From positions 2,604,001-2,668,000 of the forward strand of contig NC_085889.1 in the NCBI RefSeq assembly GCF_035222375.1: a stretch of DNA of 64,000 nt. Direction: 5' to 3'. Of this stretch, positions 22,914 to 33,579 are shown piece after piece. Below the pieces are notes generated by a model that was not told the DNA's origin, made no database searches, and saw nothing but the letters and a program-made list of their open reading frames with translations. How positions within the stretch are numbered: position 1 is the stretch's first letter; each line of letters opens with the position of its first letter. Source of the DNA: Podospora pseudocomata. Lineage: Eukaryota; Ascomycota; Sordariomycetes; Sordariales; Podosporaceae. The translations under genes and the position numbers were made by a program.

Positions 22914-24050
22914 ACGTATATTATAAGCGAGTCGTACATATAAGCGAGTCGTACAGTCTCCACCACGACGCGTCCTCCTTACACCTAACATCAATTTTTT
23001 CCACAACCCAATATGCCTCCTACTTCAAAGGAAGCCAGGATACTCTTAGCCCTTGAGGCTCTTCGAATCAATGAAAAATTAAGCCTCCGAGCTGCAGCTA
23101 AGCTCTACAACGTACCAGCTATGACTCTCTCTAACCGACGCGCCGGCCGGCCTGCACGACGCGATATAACCCAATTCGAAAAAGATGACTCAATCGGAAG
23201 AGGAAGCTATTGTCCGATATATTATTGAGCTATGTACGCGTGCTTTTCCACCAAGATTGCGTAGTGTAGATGATATGGCCAACCAACTGCTACGCGTACG
23301 CGACGCGCCCCTGTTGGCAAGTTCTGGGCACATAACTTCGTCAAACGTCAGCCACAGCTCCGTACGCGTTTTAAGCGTAGATACGACTACCAGAGGGCTA
23401 AGTGCGAGGATCCAAAGGTCATTGCCGAGTGGTTTGCGCTCGTACGGAACACTAAGGCTAAGTACGGTATTGTAGATGACGATATCTACAACTTCGACGA
23501 GACTGGGTTTATGATAGGTATTATCTTCGCGGGCATGGTAGTTACGACCTCGGACGGCCTTAGTAAGGCGAAACTAGCCCAGCCTGGTAACCGCGAATGG
23601 GCAACGGTAATCCAGGGAGTTAATGCCCTCGGTTGGGCCATCCCTCCTTTTATCATCTTGGCCGCGCAGTACCACCTTGCCAACGAGGCACTAAGCAAGC
23701 GCAGGAGAGCCAAAAAAAACACGTGTGCGGCTTGGAGGATCACTTACTGTGCAGGATGCACACGATCTACTAGACCAGAAGGCCGTGGGTGGGGAGGCAG
23801 TGGAAGAAACGCAGCCGGATGGTAGTGGTGTAGGGGGTGCTTGTACAAAGGTTCAATGCTGTGGTGTATGCGGCAAGCCTGGCCATAATGCACGTACTTG
23901 CCAGGAGGCTGTAGAATCGTCTGATTCGGCTGTTTCTGATGTAATTATAGTTGGTTTCTAGTGTTGTTATGTTGCAATTGAGGATAGTTGTTGTAGGGTG
24001 GTGGAGACTGTACGACTCGCTTATATGTACGACTCGCTTATAATATACGT
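22914..24050 (+). mobile_element. pogo/Fot1-like element, copy C, near-identical to copy A
   Basis: Same 53-bp inverted repeats and the same internal deletion junction (AAQYHL joined to ANEALSKRRRAKK) as copy A, flanked by TA (22912-22913 and 24051-24052). By eye it differs from copy A by one substitution (CTTGAC to CTAGAC, near 23770) and four small length changes (net 3 bp). Two of these, near 23168 and 23310, shift the transposase frame. At the third, near 23573, this copy keeps the frame that copy A loses (LAQPGNREWATVIQ). It lies just upstream of the gene fragment at 24149-24628 in the same direction. Confidence 0.93.
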
Positions 24051-24148
24051 TATATATTGATTTTCTAAATCTTTGTTTTCCTGTTTTCCCGCAACATGTT
24101 TATAGGCCACTGCTCACTCTTCCTTACCGCCCTTGAGTTGCTGACAAG

Positions 24149-24628
24149 AATTTCCAGATTCTCGCATTCCGAAGTGGAGGTCAGCCTCTTAACCAGAGTT
24201 CAACACCAAGTCCTCTTGGTGTAGACAATCAAGTACCTACCCAGTCAAACGTTGTCCCCATTCTTCGCCAAAAGAAATGGTAAGCAATCACCAGCCCACG
24301 GAAGATTGAGCTTTCTAACCTTAGTACAAGTGTTTTAGCTCGATCACGCTTTCATTACCTTGTGCTAGGACTCGCTGTCACCGGCGGAGTCCTGTACATA
24401 TGCTACCCTTTGGTCCGAAAAGATGGCCAGGGTCTGGGGGCCTACCTAAGACGTAGGCTTCGCAAATCAAGTGCGAGACCAAGTACAGCTGAACTGCCGT
24501 TGCATATAATGCGATCTCAACCGCGTTTAACCGAAGAAATACTGAACCCGCCTCCCCCTCCACCGGTCTGGCAACAAAGGGGCACAGAAAGAAGAGTTAA
24601 TTACGACTCGACTGTCACGCGGATATGA
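24149..24628 (+). CDS. gene fragment with one membrane segment, 5' end unresolved
   Basis: Two open blocks join across a 45-nt intron (24280-24324, GTAAGC...CTAACCTTAG). The first block reads NFQILAFRSGGQPLNQSS up to PILRQKK. The second contains a single membrane segment (HYLVLGLAVTGGVLYICYPL), a basic stretch (GAYLRRRLRKSSAR) and a Pro-rich tail ending at 24628. No ATG opens the first block: a stop lies just upstream at a CAAG that may be a splice acceptor. Earlier exons, if any, would lie in or beyond transposon copy C. It may be a gene truncated by that insertion. Confidence 0.35.
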
Positions 24629-24972
24629 CGTGTCGGGAAGTTCACTCCTCTGGCAAAATCAGTAGCCCGAAACAGCAACCACCACCGAGAAGGCGGCAAC
24701 ACGGGATTCAGGAGGGGTAGATGTGGCACAAAGTTTATCGAGAGTGATATCTACAGGAAAGGGATAAAGATGATGTGGAAAGCTGTGGAACCTGGCAAGC
24801 TCACATCTATGTCGACGGGGTAGTGCTTTACGTTGGGCAGATAAACATCAAGTCAATGGTGTATTTATGACAAAATAGAGAGGCAATTGTTCATGAATGC
24901 CGAGAGCGATCTGTGTGGTTATTGCTTGACATTTCACACCTACTGATGTGACCAATACTATCAGCCCTGAAC
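24629..24972. other. intergenic, convergent 3' region
   Basis: No coding or repeat signal is seen. Confidence 0.4.
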
Positions 24973-27062
24973 TTACCCCTGAAGGATATCATCCGCAATC
25001 TTCTCCGCCAGCATATCTACCACACGTTAGCCAACCGACTCCCAAGGCGAACATCCAATGGGCGATAACTCACAAACAGTACTCTGCGGATGCCCCGGCG
25101 GCAATATCGGAAAAGAACTCGCATCCACAACCCTCAGCCCACTCACCCCCCTAACCCTCGCCTTGGAATCCAACACCGCCATCGGATCCCCCTCCCTCCC
25201 CATCTTACACGTACAAGCCGGATGCCACAGCGTCATCAAGCTATTCCTAATCGCTTCCAAAATCTCCCCATCACTCTGCACCCCCGGCCCAGGGTAGGCC
25301 TCCTCCCCGGCTACAATCGGCGCCAGCCCACTAGAAGTAAACGCCTGTCTCGCCCTCTTATACGCCGCAACTGCCAACTCTTGGTCCGCCCGATCCGTCA
25401 ACCAAGCAGGGTTGATAACAGGTAAATCAGCCGTACTAGCAGAAGTAATCGTCACATTCCCTCTTGACAGGGGAGTGTTTAGGACGTTGAGAATAGTAGC
25501 ATATTGCCTCCCGTCTGAGGGCTGGACAAGCAAAAAGTTGCTAAAGTCACCTACGAAGCCAGCGCCGGAGATGTATTCTACCTCTGGCCAGTCAGGTGGG
25601 AACTGGGCGAGCTTTGCTTGGGTGGATGGTGAGAATTGGGTTTGGCGGAGGGGAGGGGGGATCTTCTCCCAGGCTAAAAAGTCCGCGACGGGGTTGGTCA
25701 GTGTGCCGGATTGGTTCGTTGTGTACTGAACTAATTGCTCGGCGAGGTAGATCGGGTCTCGGGCTTCTTTGGTGAGGGTGATGAGGTCGACGGGGTAGGA
25801 GGGGCCGAAGGTGGGGTGGTCCCACATGTTTTGGCCTACGCCTGGGAGGTTGGATAGGATGGGGATGTTGTGGGCTTGGAGTTGATCAGCGGGGCCGATA
25901 CCCGACACCATGAGGAGTTGAGGGGAGTGGAAGGCGCCGGCGGAGATGATGACTTCTTTGCTTGCGGATAGGGTGTACGAAACCAGCCCTGTTTTTACAC
26001 GGACACCGGTGGCCTTTTTGTTGCTGTTGAAGAGGATCTTTTCCGCGCGGGTGGCAGTGTAGACTTTGAGGTTGAACAGGTTGTTAACGAGAGCCGTCTT
26101 GAGGAAGGAAGACGCAGAGCTGGAACGGGTCTGGTCTACCGGCCGGATGGTGGAGGTGCAGTATTGAGCTCCCATGAGGCTGCCGCTGTTGAAGTCCGGT
26201 GTCTCGCCTATCCCGATGGTGGCAAAACCAGCCTTCAGCCAGGTGGAAAACGATTGCGCGTAATTGGCGAAGGAGACGTGAAGAGGGTTGTTGCTGGTGG
26301 CCGGGAACGCTGCGGCGTTGTACCCTGGTGTGGAGTTGGCGAAGCGTTTGTTCATGTTTGGTGGTGTGAACTGGACGCTCTTTTGGAAGTACGGTAGAGT
26401 GTTGGAAAAGGTGTAGCTTGAGTCGTTGACAGAGTCGGCCCACAGCTGCATCGACTGGACTGTTGGACGCTGGTAGATCATGAAGTTCAGGGCTGATCTG
26501 TATCATAACAGTCAGTTATGTGACAGAAGAGAGCTGTCTTCCAGTAAGAAGGTTCTTACGATCCGCCCACACATTTTCCCCTGGCAAAATGAATGTCCCT
26601 AAAGTTTGTACCTGGCTGGTTTTTGGCAACAAAGTTCCAGTCCACAAGCGGATTGGAATTCAAGGGATCGCTGCCGATCAGCAGAACATCTAGCCCAGGG
26701 GTACTGCTGATGATTGGATTCGTCAGGTCATAGTAGCTGCCTTGAATGTGTGAAGTCAGCTCAGCAAGCCCAGCAACGGAAGGACAACAAATCTCACCTG
26801 CTTCAACAAGAGCAACTCTGGCACCGCTCTGGGCCAAACGCACAGCAAGCGTGGTACCTGCTGTGCCTGCGCCCACCACCACATACTCATACTCCGTTGA
26901 TGTCCCGAGCACAGGAGTTAAGCCGCCCAGTGAGTCAGGAATAAGATTCCTGAGTCGGTTAACAAAATCTTCAAGAACATGATTTGGTTGTTGGGATTGG
27001 CGGGGTGGGATGTGAGCCGCTGAGGCGACCGCGGCTGTGAAGGACAGCCAGGAGAGAAGCAT
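24973..27062 (-). CDS. secreted GMC oxidoreductase (aryl-alcohol oxidase/choline dehydrogenase-like), 637 aa
   Basis: Four exons: 27062-26798, 26740-26560, 26497-25074 and 25016-24973. The introns are 57, 62 and 57 nt; the exon sum is 1914 nt. The N-terminus (MLLSWLSFTAAVASAAHIPP) is a signal peptide. The FAD Rossmann motif YVVVGAGTAGTTLAVRLA is followed by VEAG, completed only after splicing to VEAGSYYDL. GGSSALNFM also spans a splice and is the second GMC signature. The two active-site histidines are in HPACTCKMG (about residue 574) and GHPQST (about 618). The last small exon supplies YMLAEKIADDILQG, the usual family C-terminus. Enzymes of this type oxidise primary alcohols and release H2O2. 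Sits tandem to a second GMC gene and 4.7 kb from a peroxygenase. Confidence 0.93.
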
Positions 27063-28710
27063 CGTGAAACAGAGGGTATCTTTCCCGTGTTGATATGTAA
27101 CCGCACTGTCTGACGATCACGGAACTGCAGACCGAAAGTCAAAGCAACCTCAACGACGTGGTTCAGACTCGACATGATCGTCAGGGGGATTAGCAGCTCT
27201 TTATACACTATCTATCGACCCGCGAACTCGGTAAGTCCGCTTCTAAATGCTTTTTCCTTGACACAAAGTGCCCCCACAACATCAGCGATCCAGAGGAAGT
27301 ACCCACGATGGGTGAAAAGAGCTCAAGCTAGCTTCTATCTTCTCAAGATAACCTATTCGCGATCGGTTGTGAAGATCAGAATGCACGACTGGAAAAGGAA
27401 CTGTTGAAGCCGTCTCCGTTGCGGTAGAGAATGAGCTGAACAGTCAAGGGCTTTGAGCTATGGCACTTTTGGAAGTGATAGACGTCAGGCTGATTTCCAT
27501 CTTTCGAAGTGGGAACTCGGAAGCCTTTCCGGCCAACACAAATCCACCTTCTTCCAAGTTTTTCGAGATCCTCCCGGATCAACATGTTCGCTAGCGAGCT
27601 GTCCCTTTCCTGCCGACTAAAGAATCGACACGGGACGTATTCGTATTTGCCGAACTACCTTAAATGGACTTGAGGAAATCCTGCCATGGACAAAACCGCA
27701 CTACAATAGACAATGTAAGCGGAGTAATCACATCGAGGGCTGCCATTATGTACGCTATCTTCCTTCTCCCCGGTCAATAGCGTGGGCCAAGTCATGTAAG
27801 CTCCCGCAATTAATTGTGCTTCACTGGGGATGCCAACTTCCCGAGCTACACCCTATCATGGTTTCTTGGACCAGTCACTACTGGCGTATAATTCCTTGCT
27901 CTGCTGTACCACAAAAGTGGCGTCGTCCCGCGCCAATTTTTCCTCTCACTTGGTTGGACCAACCAGAACGATCAGACAACCTACTCCGGTTCAGCTGAGA
28001 TCTGATGATTGGCGATGTTGTGCATGATGGAACCCACCCACATCAAGTTTTCAGGGCAATGTCATCTCAACGTAGTACTGCAAATGCACTGTCACCGACG
28101 GTGTCTTCCAGCATGTTGCTGTCAACCAAGCCGCTGACGCACGAGGGTAGCAGTCTCTCGAAGCCTTACCATATCCGGCCTGGCAGTAACGAATGTCGGT
28201 TGCCAGACGCGGGACACGTGGAGTATCATATCATCATATCATCCTCATTTTAGTCAAAGAGACAAAATACCTCCAGCCAATTCTGCAGGGCTAGTCAGCT
28301 AGTGTACAGAAACTTCTGGTGTAGTACATCCTTGTTTCATCAGCCAGCCACTCTTGTGCATTATCTGGATCTCTGCAGAATCAGGCACCGTTCCCCCCCC
28401 ACTTTGTTGATCAGACCATGCATCCCATGAAGGAATGATCGGCAGTTGACACTTTCACAAACGGTTAGTCCTCCCAATGCTAACCCCAACAGGTCCGCCA
28501 CCAAGACAGCGGCCAGGCAATCAGGAACAGACATCACATTCCATGACATGCATGAGTTCTTCAACACCCCGACGGTGATATTTCTGACACCAATCAGCGC
28601 GGCACGGCTCAACCAGCTCAAAGCCTCTTACACACCAAGATCGCACGATCACAACCATGAAGATCCACAACACACAAAATCAAATTAAACAAACGCTAAA
28701 CAAACACTAC
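27063..28710. other. intergenic between the two GMC genes
   Basis: About 1.6 kb without a convincing gene. Short frames at 27376-27585 (minus) and 28005-28253 (plus) have no support. It holds the promoter of the first GMC gene and the 3' end of the second. Confidence 0.45.
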
Positions 28711-30669
28711 CTACTCCCCATCCGCCGCCTTGGCCTCCCTAATCAGCACATCCGCCGCCTTCTCACTAACCATAAAAATAGCACTCTGAATAAAAATGCC
28801 CGGAATATCTGGAAAAACACTCGCATCCACCACCCTCAACCCATCCACCCCCCTAACCCTGAACTCCGAATCCAGCACCGCCATCGGGTTCCCCTCCTCC
28901 CCAATGGGACAAGAACAAGCAGCGTGATGACCCCAAGCCTCATCCTTGATAAACTGCCCAATAGCCTCATCACTCTGCACATGCGCCCCTGGCTTCTCCT
29001 CTGTGTAGTTAGTCCCCCCCAAAATAGGAAACTTGTAGTAATCCGCCAATGCCTCCCTTGACGTCCTGATTGCCTGGATCAAGGCCCCCAAGTCCAACTG
29101 ATCAGCCCCGCCGGCGGTGGTGCCAGTGTCAAAGTAGTTAAAGTTGATCTCTGGCTGATCCAACGGGTCGGCTGATCTGAGTTCCACCGTCCCGGCGCGG
29201 TTTCGCGTGTGGGCTTTGAGGCTGTACCAGGAAAAGTGCTTGTGATCACGGACGGAAAAGTCGTGCCAGCCGGGGAAATAGCCCTGGAAATTGAGCGGCC
29301 CGCCAAAGATGGAGAGGTCAATGTCTGACGTGGAGGCAAAGCTGGACCGCTTGAGCATCATGGCTGCTAGTCCGTTGGACGCATAAGCTCCCCTCGCGGC
29401 AAGGATGTAAGGATTGTCCAGCCACTGCTTCAGACACAAATCATGAGGCTTGAGATCAAACGTGCAACCGTCAAGAACAGAGAAATCGTCCTCGTGAACG
29501 ACGTTGACGGGGATTTCGTAGCGGTCCATCATGTTGGTTCCTACTCCCGGGAGGTGTTTGATGATGGGGATGCCAAACCGTAGGAGCTCGGGGGCGGGGC
29601 CGATACCGCTTAGCTTCAGAAGCTGAGGGGTGTTGAACGTGCCGGCAGAAACGATGACTTCTCTTTTGGCTTTGGCAGACCCCCTCTTGCCGAAATTGGT
29701 GCGGTGAAGGGGGCTGGCTTTGTAGAGGTATTCGCCCTCCATGTACTCCACCCCCGTAGCTCTGGGCTTGGAACCGGTGGTGTTGAAATTGATCTTGGTG
29801 ACAAAGGTGTTTGTCCGCACGGTGAGGGGATGGCCGTCTGCAACGGTCTTGAGGATGAACTCCCGGACCGCGGATCGTTCACCCAACTTCATGGTGAGGG
29901 GCACCTGGAAGTAGCCCTCAGTGGCATCTCTTGCTGGGTTGACCCGGCTGTTGGGGCTCATGAGCAAGAGCTGGGACAGCTTGGCCAGCGGCGTAAGGAC
30001 AGGAACGTCGATTCCCACGGCGTTAGCTCCAGCGACGAGGTGCCGAGCCAGAGGGAGATCTCTGAGCAAAATGGTCGGGTCGGTGGGCATGTTTGGAAGC
30101 CATTGGTAGACCTTGTTGAGATATTGGTTCATGTTGCTTGCGGCCCACGAGTCATCGCCAGTGATGGTGGCGATGGTGTCAAAGTCTTGCTTGTGAGGAA
30201 TGATCCAGATGAGGGCATTGTGAGTGACGGAGCCTCCGAGCATGCTGCCGCGAGGATACAAGATGCCCAAGTCCTTGGCTCCAGGAGGAGGATTAGGACC
30301 GACATGATACTCGTAAGGACCGATCTCGTAGACATATTTGGGATCTCTTTTGGCGCGGTTTTGGTCTTTGTAGTGGTTGACAAAAATATCCCATCTGAGT
30401 TTGGGATCGGCCGTGACGACGGCTTGGTACCCGGGAACCGAGATGTTCACGTTGCCGTTAGCATCGCCGCCAGCTTCAAGAAGCAATGTCTTGTAGCCAG
30501 CCATAGCGAGACGACAAGCGAGTGGGCCGCCGCCCGCACCGCTGCCCACTATAACATAGTCAAACTCAGAATCGACATCTCGAGTCGACTGTGCGTTGGG
30601 GAATGTCGGGACAGCAGCGATGAGACTGGCTGAGAATGCCAGGCAGGAAGAGAGGAGGCTGAACCTCAT
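28711..30669 (-). CDS. secreted GMC oxidoreductase, intronless, 652 aa
   Basis: A single exon. The signal peptide is MRFSLLSSCLAFSASLIAAV. The FAD-binding motif YVIVGSGAGGGPLACRLA lies at about residues 38-55, and LYPRGSMLGGSVTHNALIWI is the GMC signature. The catalytic His lies in WGHHAACSCPIG (about 581-582). The second catalytic position falls in PGIFIQSAIFMVSEKAAD, where the His of the classical HPxxT pattern is not seen, as in the long choline-dehydrogenase-like branch. It probably oxidises an alcohol or sugar and passes electrons to O2. It is transcribed away from the peroxygenase gene at 31748 across a 1.08-kb shared intergenic region. A 309-codon antisense frame inside it is a shadow. 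Confidence 0.92.
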   Translation of the reverse strand: MRFSLLSSCLAFSASLIAAVPTFPNAQSTRDVDSEFDYVIVGSGAGGGPLACRLAMAGYKTLLLEAGGDANGNVNISVPGYQAVVTADPKLRWDIFVNHYKDQNRAKRDPKYVYEIGPYEYHVGPNPPPGAKDLGILYPRGSMLGGSVTHNALIWIIPHKQDFDTIATITGDDSWAASNMNQYLNKVYQWLPNMPTDPTILLRDLPLARHLVAGANAVGIDVPVLTPLAKLSQLLLMSPNSRVNPARDATEGYFQVPLTMKLGERSAVREFILKTVADGHPLTVRTNTFVTKINFNTTGSKPRATGVEYMEGEYLYKASPLHRTNFGKRGSAKAKREVIVSAGTFNTPQLLKLSGIGPAPELLRFGIPIIKHLPGVGTNMMDRYEIPVNVVHEDDFSVLDGCTFDLKPHDLCLKQWLDNPYILAARGAYASNGLAAMMLKRSSFASTSDIDLSIFGGPLNFQGYFPGWHDFSVRDHKHFSWYSLKAHTRNRAGTVELRSADPLDQPEINFNYFDTGTTAGGADQLDLGALIQAIRTSREALADYYKFPILGGTNYTEEKPGAHVQSDEAIGQFIKDEAWGHHAACSCPIGEEGNPMAVLDSEFRVRGVDGLRVVDASVFPDIPGIFIQSAIFMVSEKAADVLIREAKAADGE

Positions 30670-31747
30670 GATGGGCAGCGGAGGGTGCAGGTCGTGGTGA
30701 GGAGATCAGGGAGGAACCACTGTCTACAACGGGAATGAGGAAGCCATCGCCGCCCTCTGAAGTATCATGGCAGTGTTGGTACCGCGCTTGGGCCAGTCTT
30801 TGTCAGGTTGGTATTCAGCCAAACGCCAAGGCAAAACAAACAAGCTTCCAGGTTTGTTTCTGCAACTCGCATGGAAGCTGAAGCGTTCCACAGCTGGCAG
30901 TGATGTAGGCTGTCTCTTGGAGGGCAACCCCTGATCAGTGGGGTCAAACTCGGAGGAAACTGCCCGGGGGTCCACTGGGACAGCCGATAGCCAACTGAAC
31001 ATCTTCATGGAAGCCAGAAGTTGGCATTTGGTCTGCATCGCCAGGTCCATCGGACCAGGCTGCAAACTCCATATCTATCCGCCTAAACCGAGCTGTCAAA
31101 ACTCTTGTGTTAGTACCCCCAGACCTGCCGGGGTAGACATTTTTGGTGGTCTCATTTGTGATTGGCGTGGGTAGAAGCGGCTCGGGAACCCGGGAATGAT
31201 AGACGTCATCAAGCTTTATCGATCAATAAAACCATGCTCCTGCATAAACCCTGCAACACATCACAAATCGCTGCACCCAACGGTTGGACGACAGCGGTAC
31301 AGCCCGCCCCCACTGCAACCGTGACATTCACCCCAAAGTCTACGGTAGGTTCAGTCCTATCAACATTGTCTCGATTTGGAAACTCTTTCGTCGAGCGGGA
31401 TAGATCCGAATTCGAAAAACACTATCTTCCAAGGAATTCTCTCCTTGACGAACATGTCATGGTGAAGTGCCCTCTATCTTAACCTCACACGGCAATGATC
31501 TGCTGTATCAAAGCGCTTTCAGGCTTCAGCGGAGTGATTATTTTTGCAAACATGGCGATAGGTTGGGCTCGCAAGAAGGTTTTGGATTCGGAAGCCCCTA
31601 GCTGCCTGTCCTGCTTTGAATTCGGGCGTCACCGAACCGGCAAGGAGTCCATCGTCCTAGGCTTTTAAAGATCAAGCAGGACTCTACGAGCGTCTCCGAA
31701 CGGGCATCTTTGAGATTGCAACAGCATCCTCGGTACTCGAAGTCAGC
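30670..31747. other. bidirectional promoter region between GMC oxidase and peroxygenase
   Basis: A 1.08-kb region between two divergent secreted-enzyme genes. Short frames on both strands are not supported. No palindromic operator was identified with confidence. Confidence 0.5.
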
Positions 31748-33189
31748 ATGAAGATAACCCAGGTTCTGCCCTTTGTGGGCCTTGCAAATGCCCTCCCATG
31801 GATGGCCGACAAGCGCCAACAGGTACGTCTGCCTCGTCTCCATGACATGGCTTTTCACTGACATTGCCCAAGTCCGGTGGTGCCCAGCCCGGTGGTCCTC
31901 TGACTTGCCCCTTCAACCCTAATCACCAGCCAGCTGCCAGATGGGACCCAGATTTCCCTTACAACCATGCAAAGCTCGGTCTCCCAGGCAAAGGCAAAGG
32001 CGGGTATAAAGTCCCTGCTGATGGCGATACTGCCCATGCCTTCATGCCACCGACGGACAAAGACATCAGAGGTCCTTGCCCTGGACTGAATGCTTTGGCT
32101 AATCGTGCGTGCGCTTAGCAAAACAATTGAAGGGACTCCACTAACCCTCACCTACGTAGATAACTTTATTGCCCGTGATGGTATTACCGATTACAACGAG
32201 TTACTCGACGCTCTTCAGAACGTTTACAACGTTGGCTATGATCTGGCGAACTTCCTTGCCTTCTACGCCATCTACGTCGCCGGCCTTGGAGATCCTGTCA
32301 CCAAGAAGCTGTCCATCGGCTGTGATGCCACCACACGTACCTCGTGGAGCCCAATCATCACTGGCAGCGAGCCCGGCCTGAACGGCCACAGCAAGATGGA
32401 GATCGACGCATCACTCACCCGGAATGATTTCTTTGCTGCCGGTGGTGACAACTTCAGCTTCAACACTACCCTGTTCAAGATGTTTGAACAGTCCACCAGT
32501 GGGCTCTTTGACGTTGACCGAATCTCCAAGTACCGTCATGAACGGTGGCATCAGTGCCAGGCTGAGAACCCACAATTGTGAGTCTTGACATGCGAAGCAG
32601 CGGAAGCCAACCCCTAACCATTGACTCCAGCTACTTCCCCATCCTCGGCCTCTTCCAATACGGCGCCGCCTCCTTCCTCTACGAACTCTGGCCGAATGGA
32701 AATGAGGGCTATGTCCCCAACTTGCACAACACCGCCACTTTGTAAGTTTTGATGCTTGTCCATCCATCACATCACCCTTGATGCTAATCTTGTCAAAGCT
32801 TTGGAGCCCACCGCCTCCCAGACGGCAACTACCTCCGCGTCCCTGAGCGTATTCCCTCCAACTGGGTCAACCGCGAGAAGCCTTACTTCCTGCTAGACAT
32901 CGCCTCGGAGATCTTCAAGATGTACATCAAGAACCCAGTTGGCTTTGGTGGCAATGCTGGAGGGGAGTTTATTGGCATCAACCACCCTCCTTACATCAAT
33001 GATGGTGCGCTCAATGCCAATACCACTGCCCAGGATGTCGCTTGTTTGTTGTATCAGATCCTGTCGAGGCCGGTTCCGAGCACACTGAATGGTATTGTTA
33101 CTCCTTTGGTTGAGGCGACGGAGGCGCTTTTGATCAGCTTGTTTGGGGTTGAGTATAATAATTTGGGGTGCCCGCTGGCTTTGACGTGA
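31748..33189 (+). CDS. secreted heme-thiolate peroxidase/unspecific peroxygenase-like, 408 aa
   Basis: Five exons: 31748-31822, 31873-32104, 32160-32577, 32631-32741 and 32799-33189; all four introns are 50-57 nt GT-AG. The exon sum is 1227 nt. A short signal peptide (MKITQVLPFVGLANALP) leads into the chloroperoxidase-family domain. GPCPGLNALANH (Cys 94 of PCP, the proximal heme ligand) is completed by splicing at LAN-H. The EIDASLTRND block carries the acid-base Glu (about 183) of the ExDAS motif. The length fits the long class of fungal peroxygenases. Such enzymes use H2O2 to oxyfunctionalise aromatics and alkanes. The neighbouring GMC oxidase could supply H2O2. Confidence 0.93.
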
Positions 33190-33579
33190 GGGGGGTGGTG
33201 GGTGTGAATGAGAGGAGGGGGAGTTTGTCAATGGCAACTGGATCCTCATTCTTATATTTAGGAAAAGACATGTCAATTTGAAAGTTCTGTTGGTATAAAA
33301 GTGTTGAATGTTGTAAACTATGGAAAGGTAAACTGAGAAATCCTGCAGACCCAAACAAACCAGCCCAGGTTGGTCCAAGCTCCCTGTGGAGCCAGTTGTA
33401 CAACAAGTTCTGAACTTATAATACCGCTTTGGTTTGAAAACGAAAGGTTTGGTGCCCCGTACGTTTTTTCTGGCCCATCTTTCTAGCTACCTATTTTATA
33501 TAGGCAAATAGATTACCTATAGGATCCTATAAACAATTTAACCTAGAGCTATAAGTTTAATTTTTTTATAATAAAGATA
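33190..33579. other. intergenic, AT-rich near transposon D
   Basis: The 3' flank of the peroxygenase gene. The last 100 bp before 33578 are very AT-rich, a typical insertion context for a TA-targeting element. Confidence 0.5.

Noticed and set aside
19095-24050. Composite transposon formed by copies B and C
   Set aside because: They are different subfamilies with different terminal cores, each with its own TA duplication; independent insertions are simpler.
27376-27585. 69-codon minus-strand frame between the GMC genes
   Set aside because: Looks slightly protein-like but is isolated, unsupported by flanking exons and short.
29704-30633. 309-codon plus-strand frame
   Set aside because: Exactly antisense to the well-supported GMC oxidoreductase and without any domain; a codon-bias shadow.
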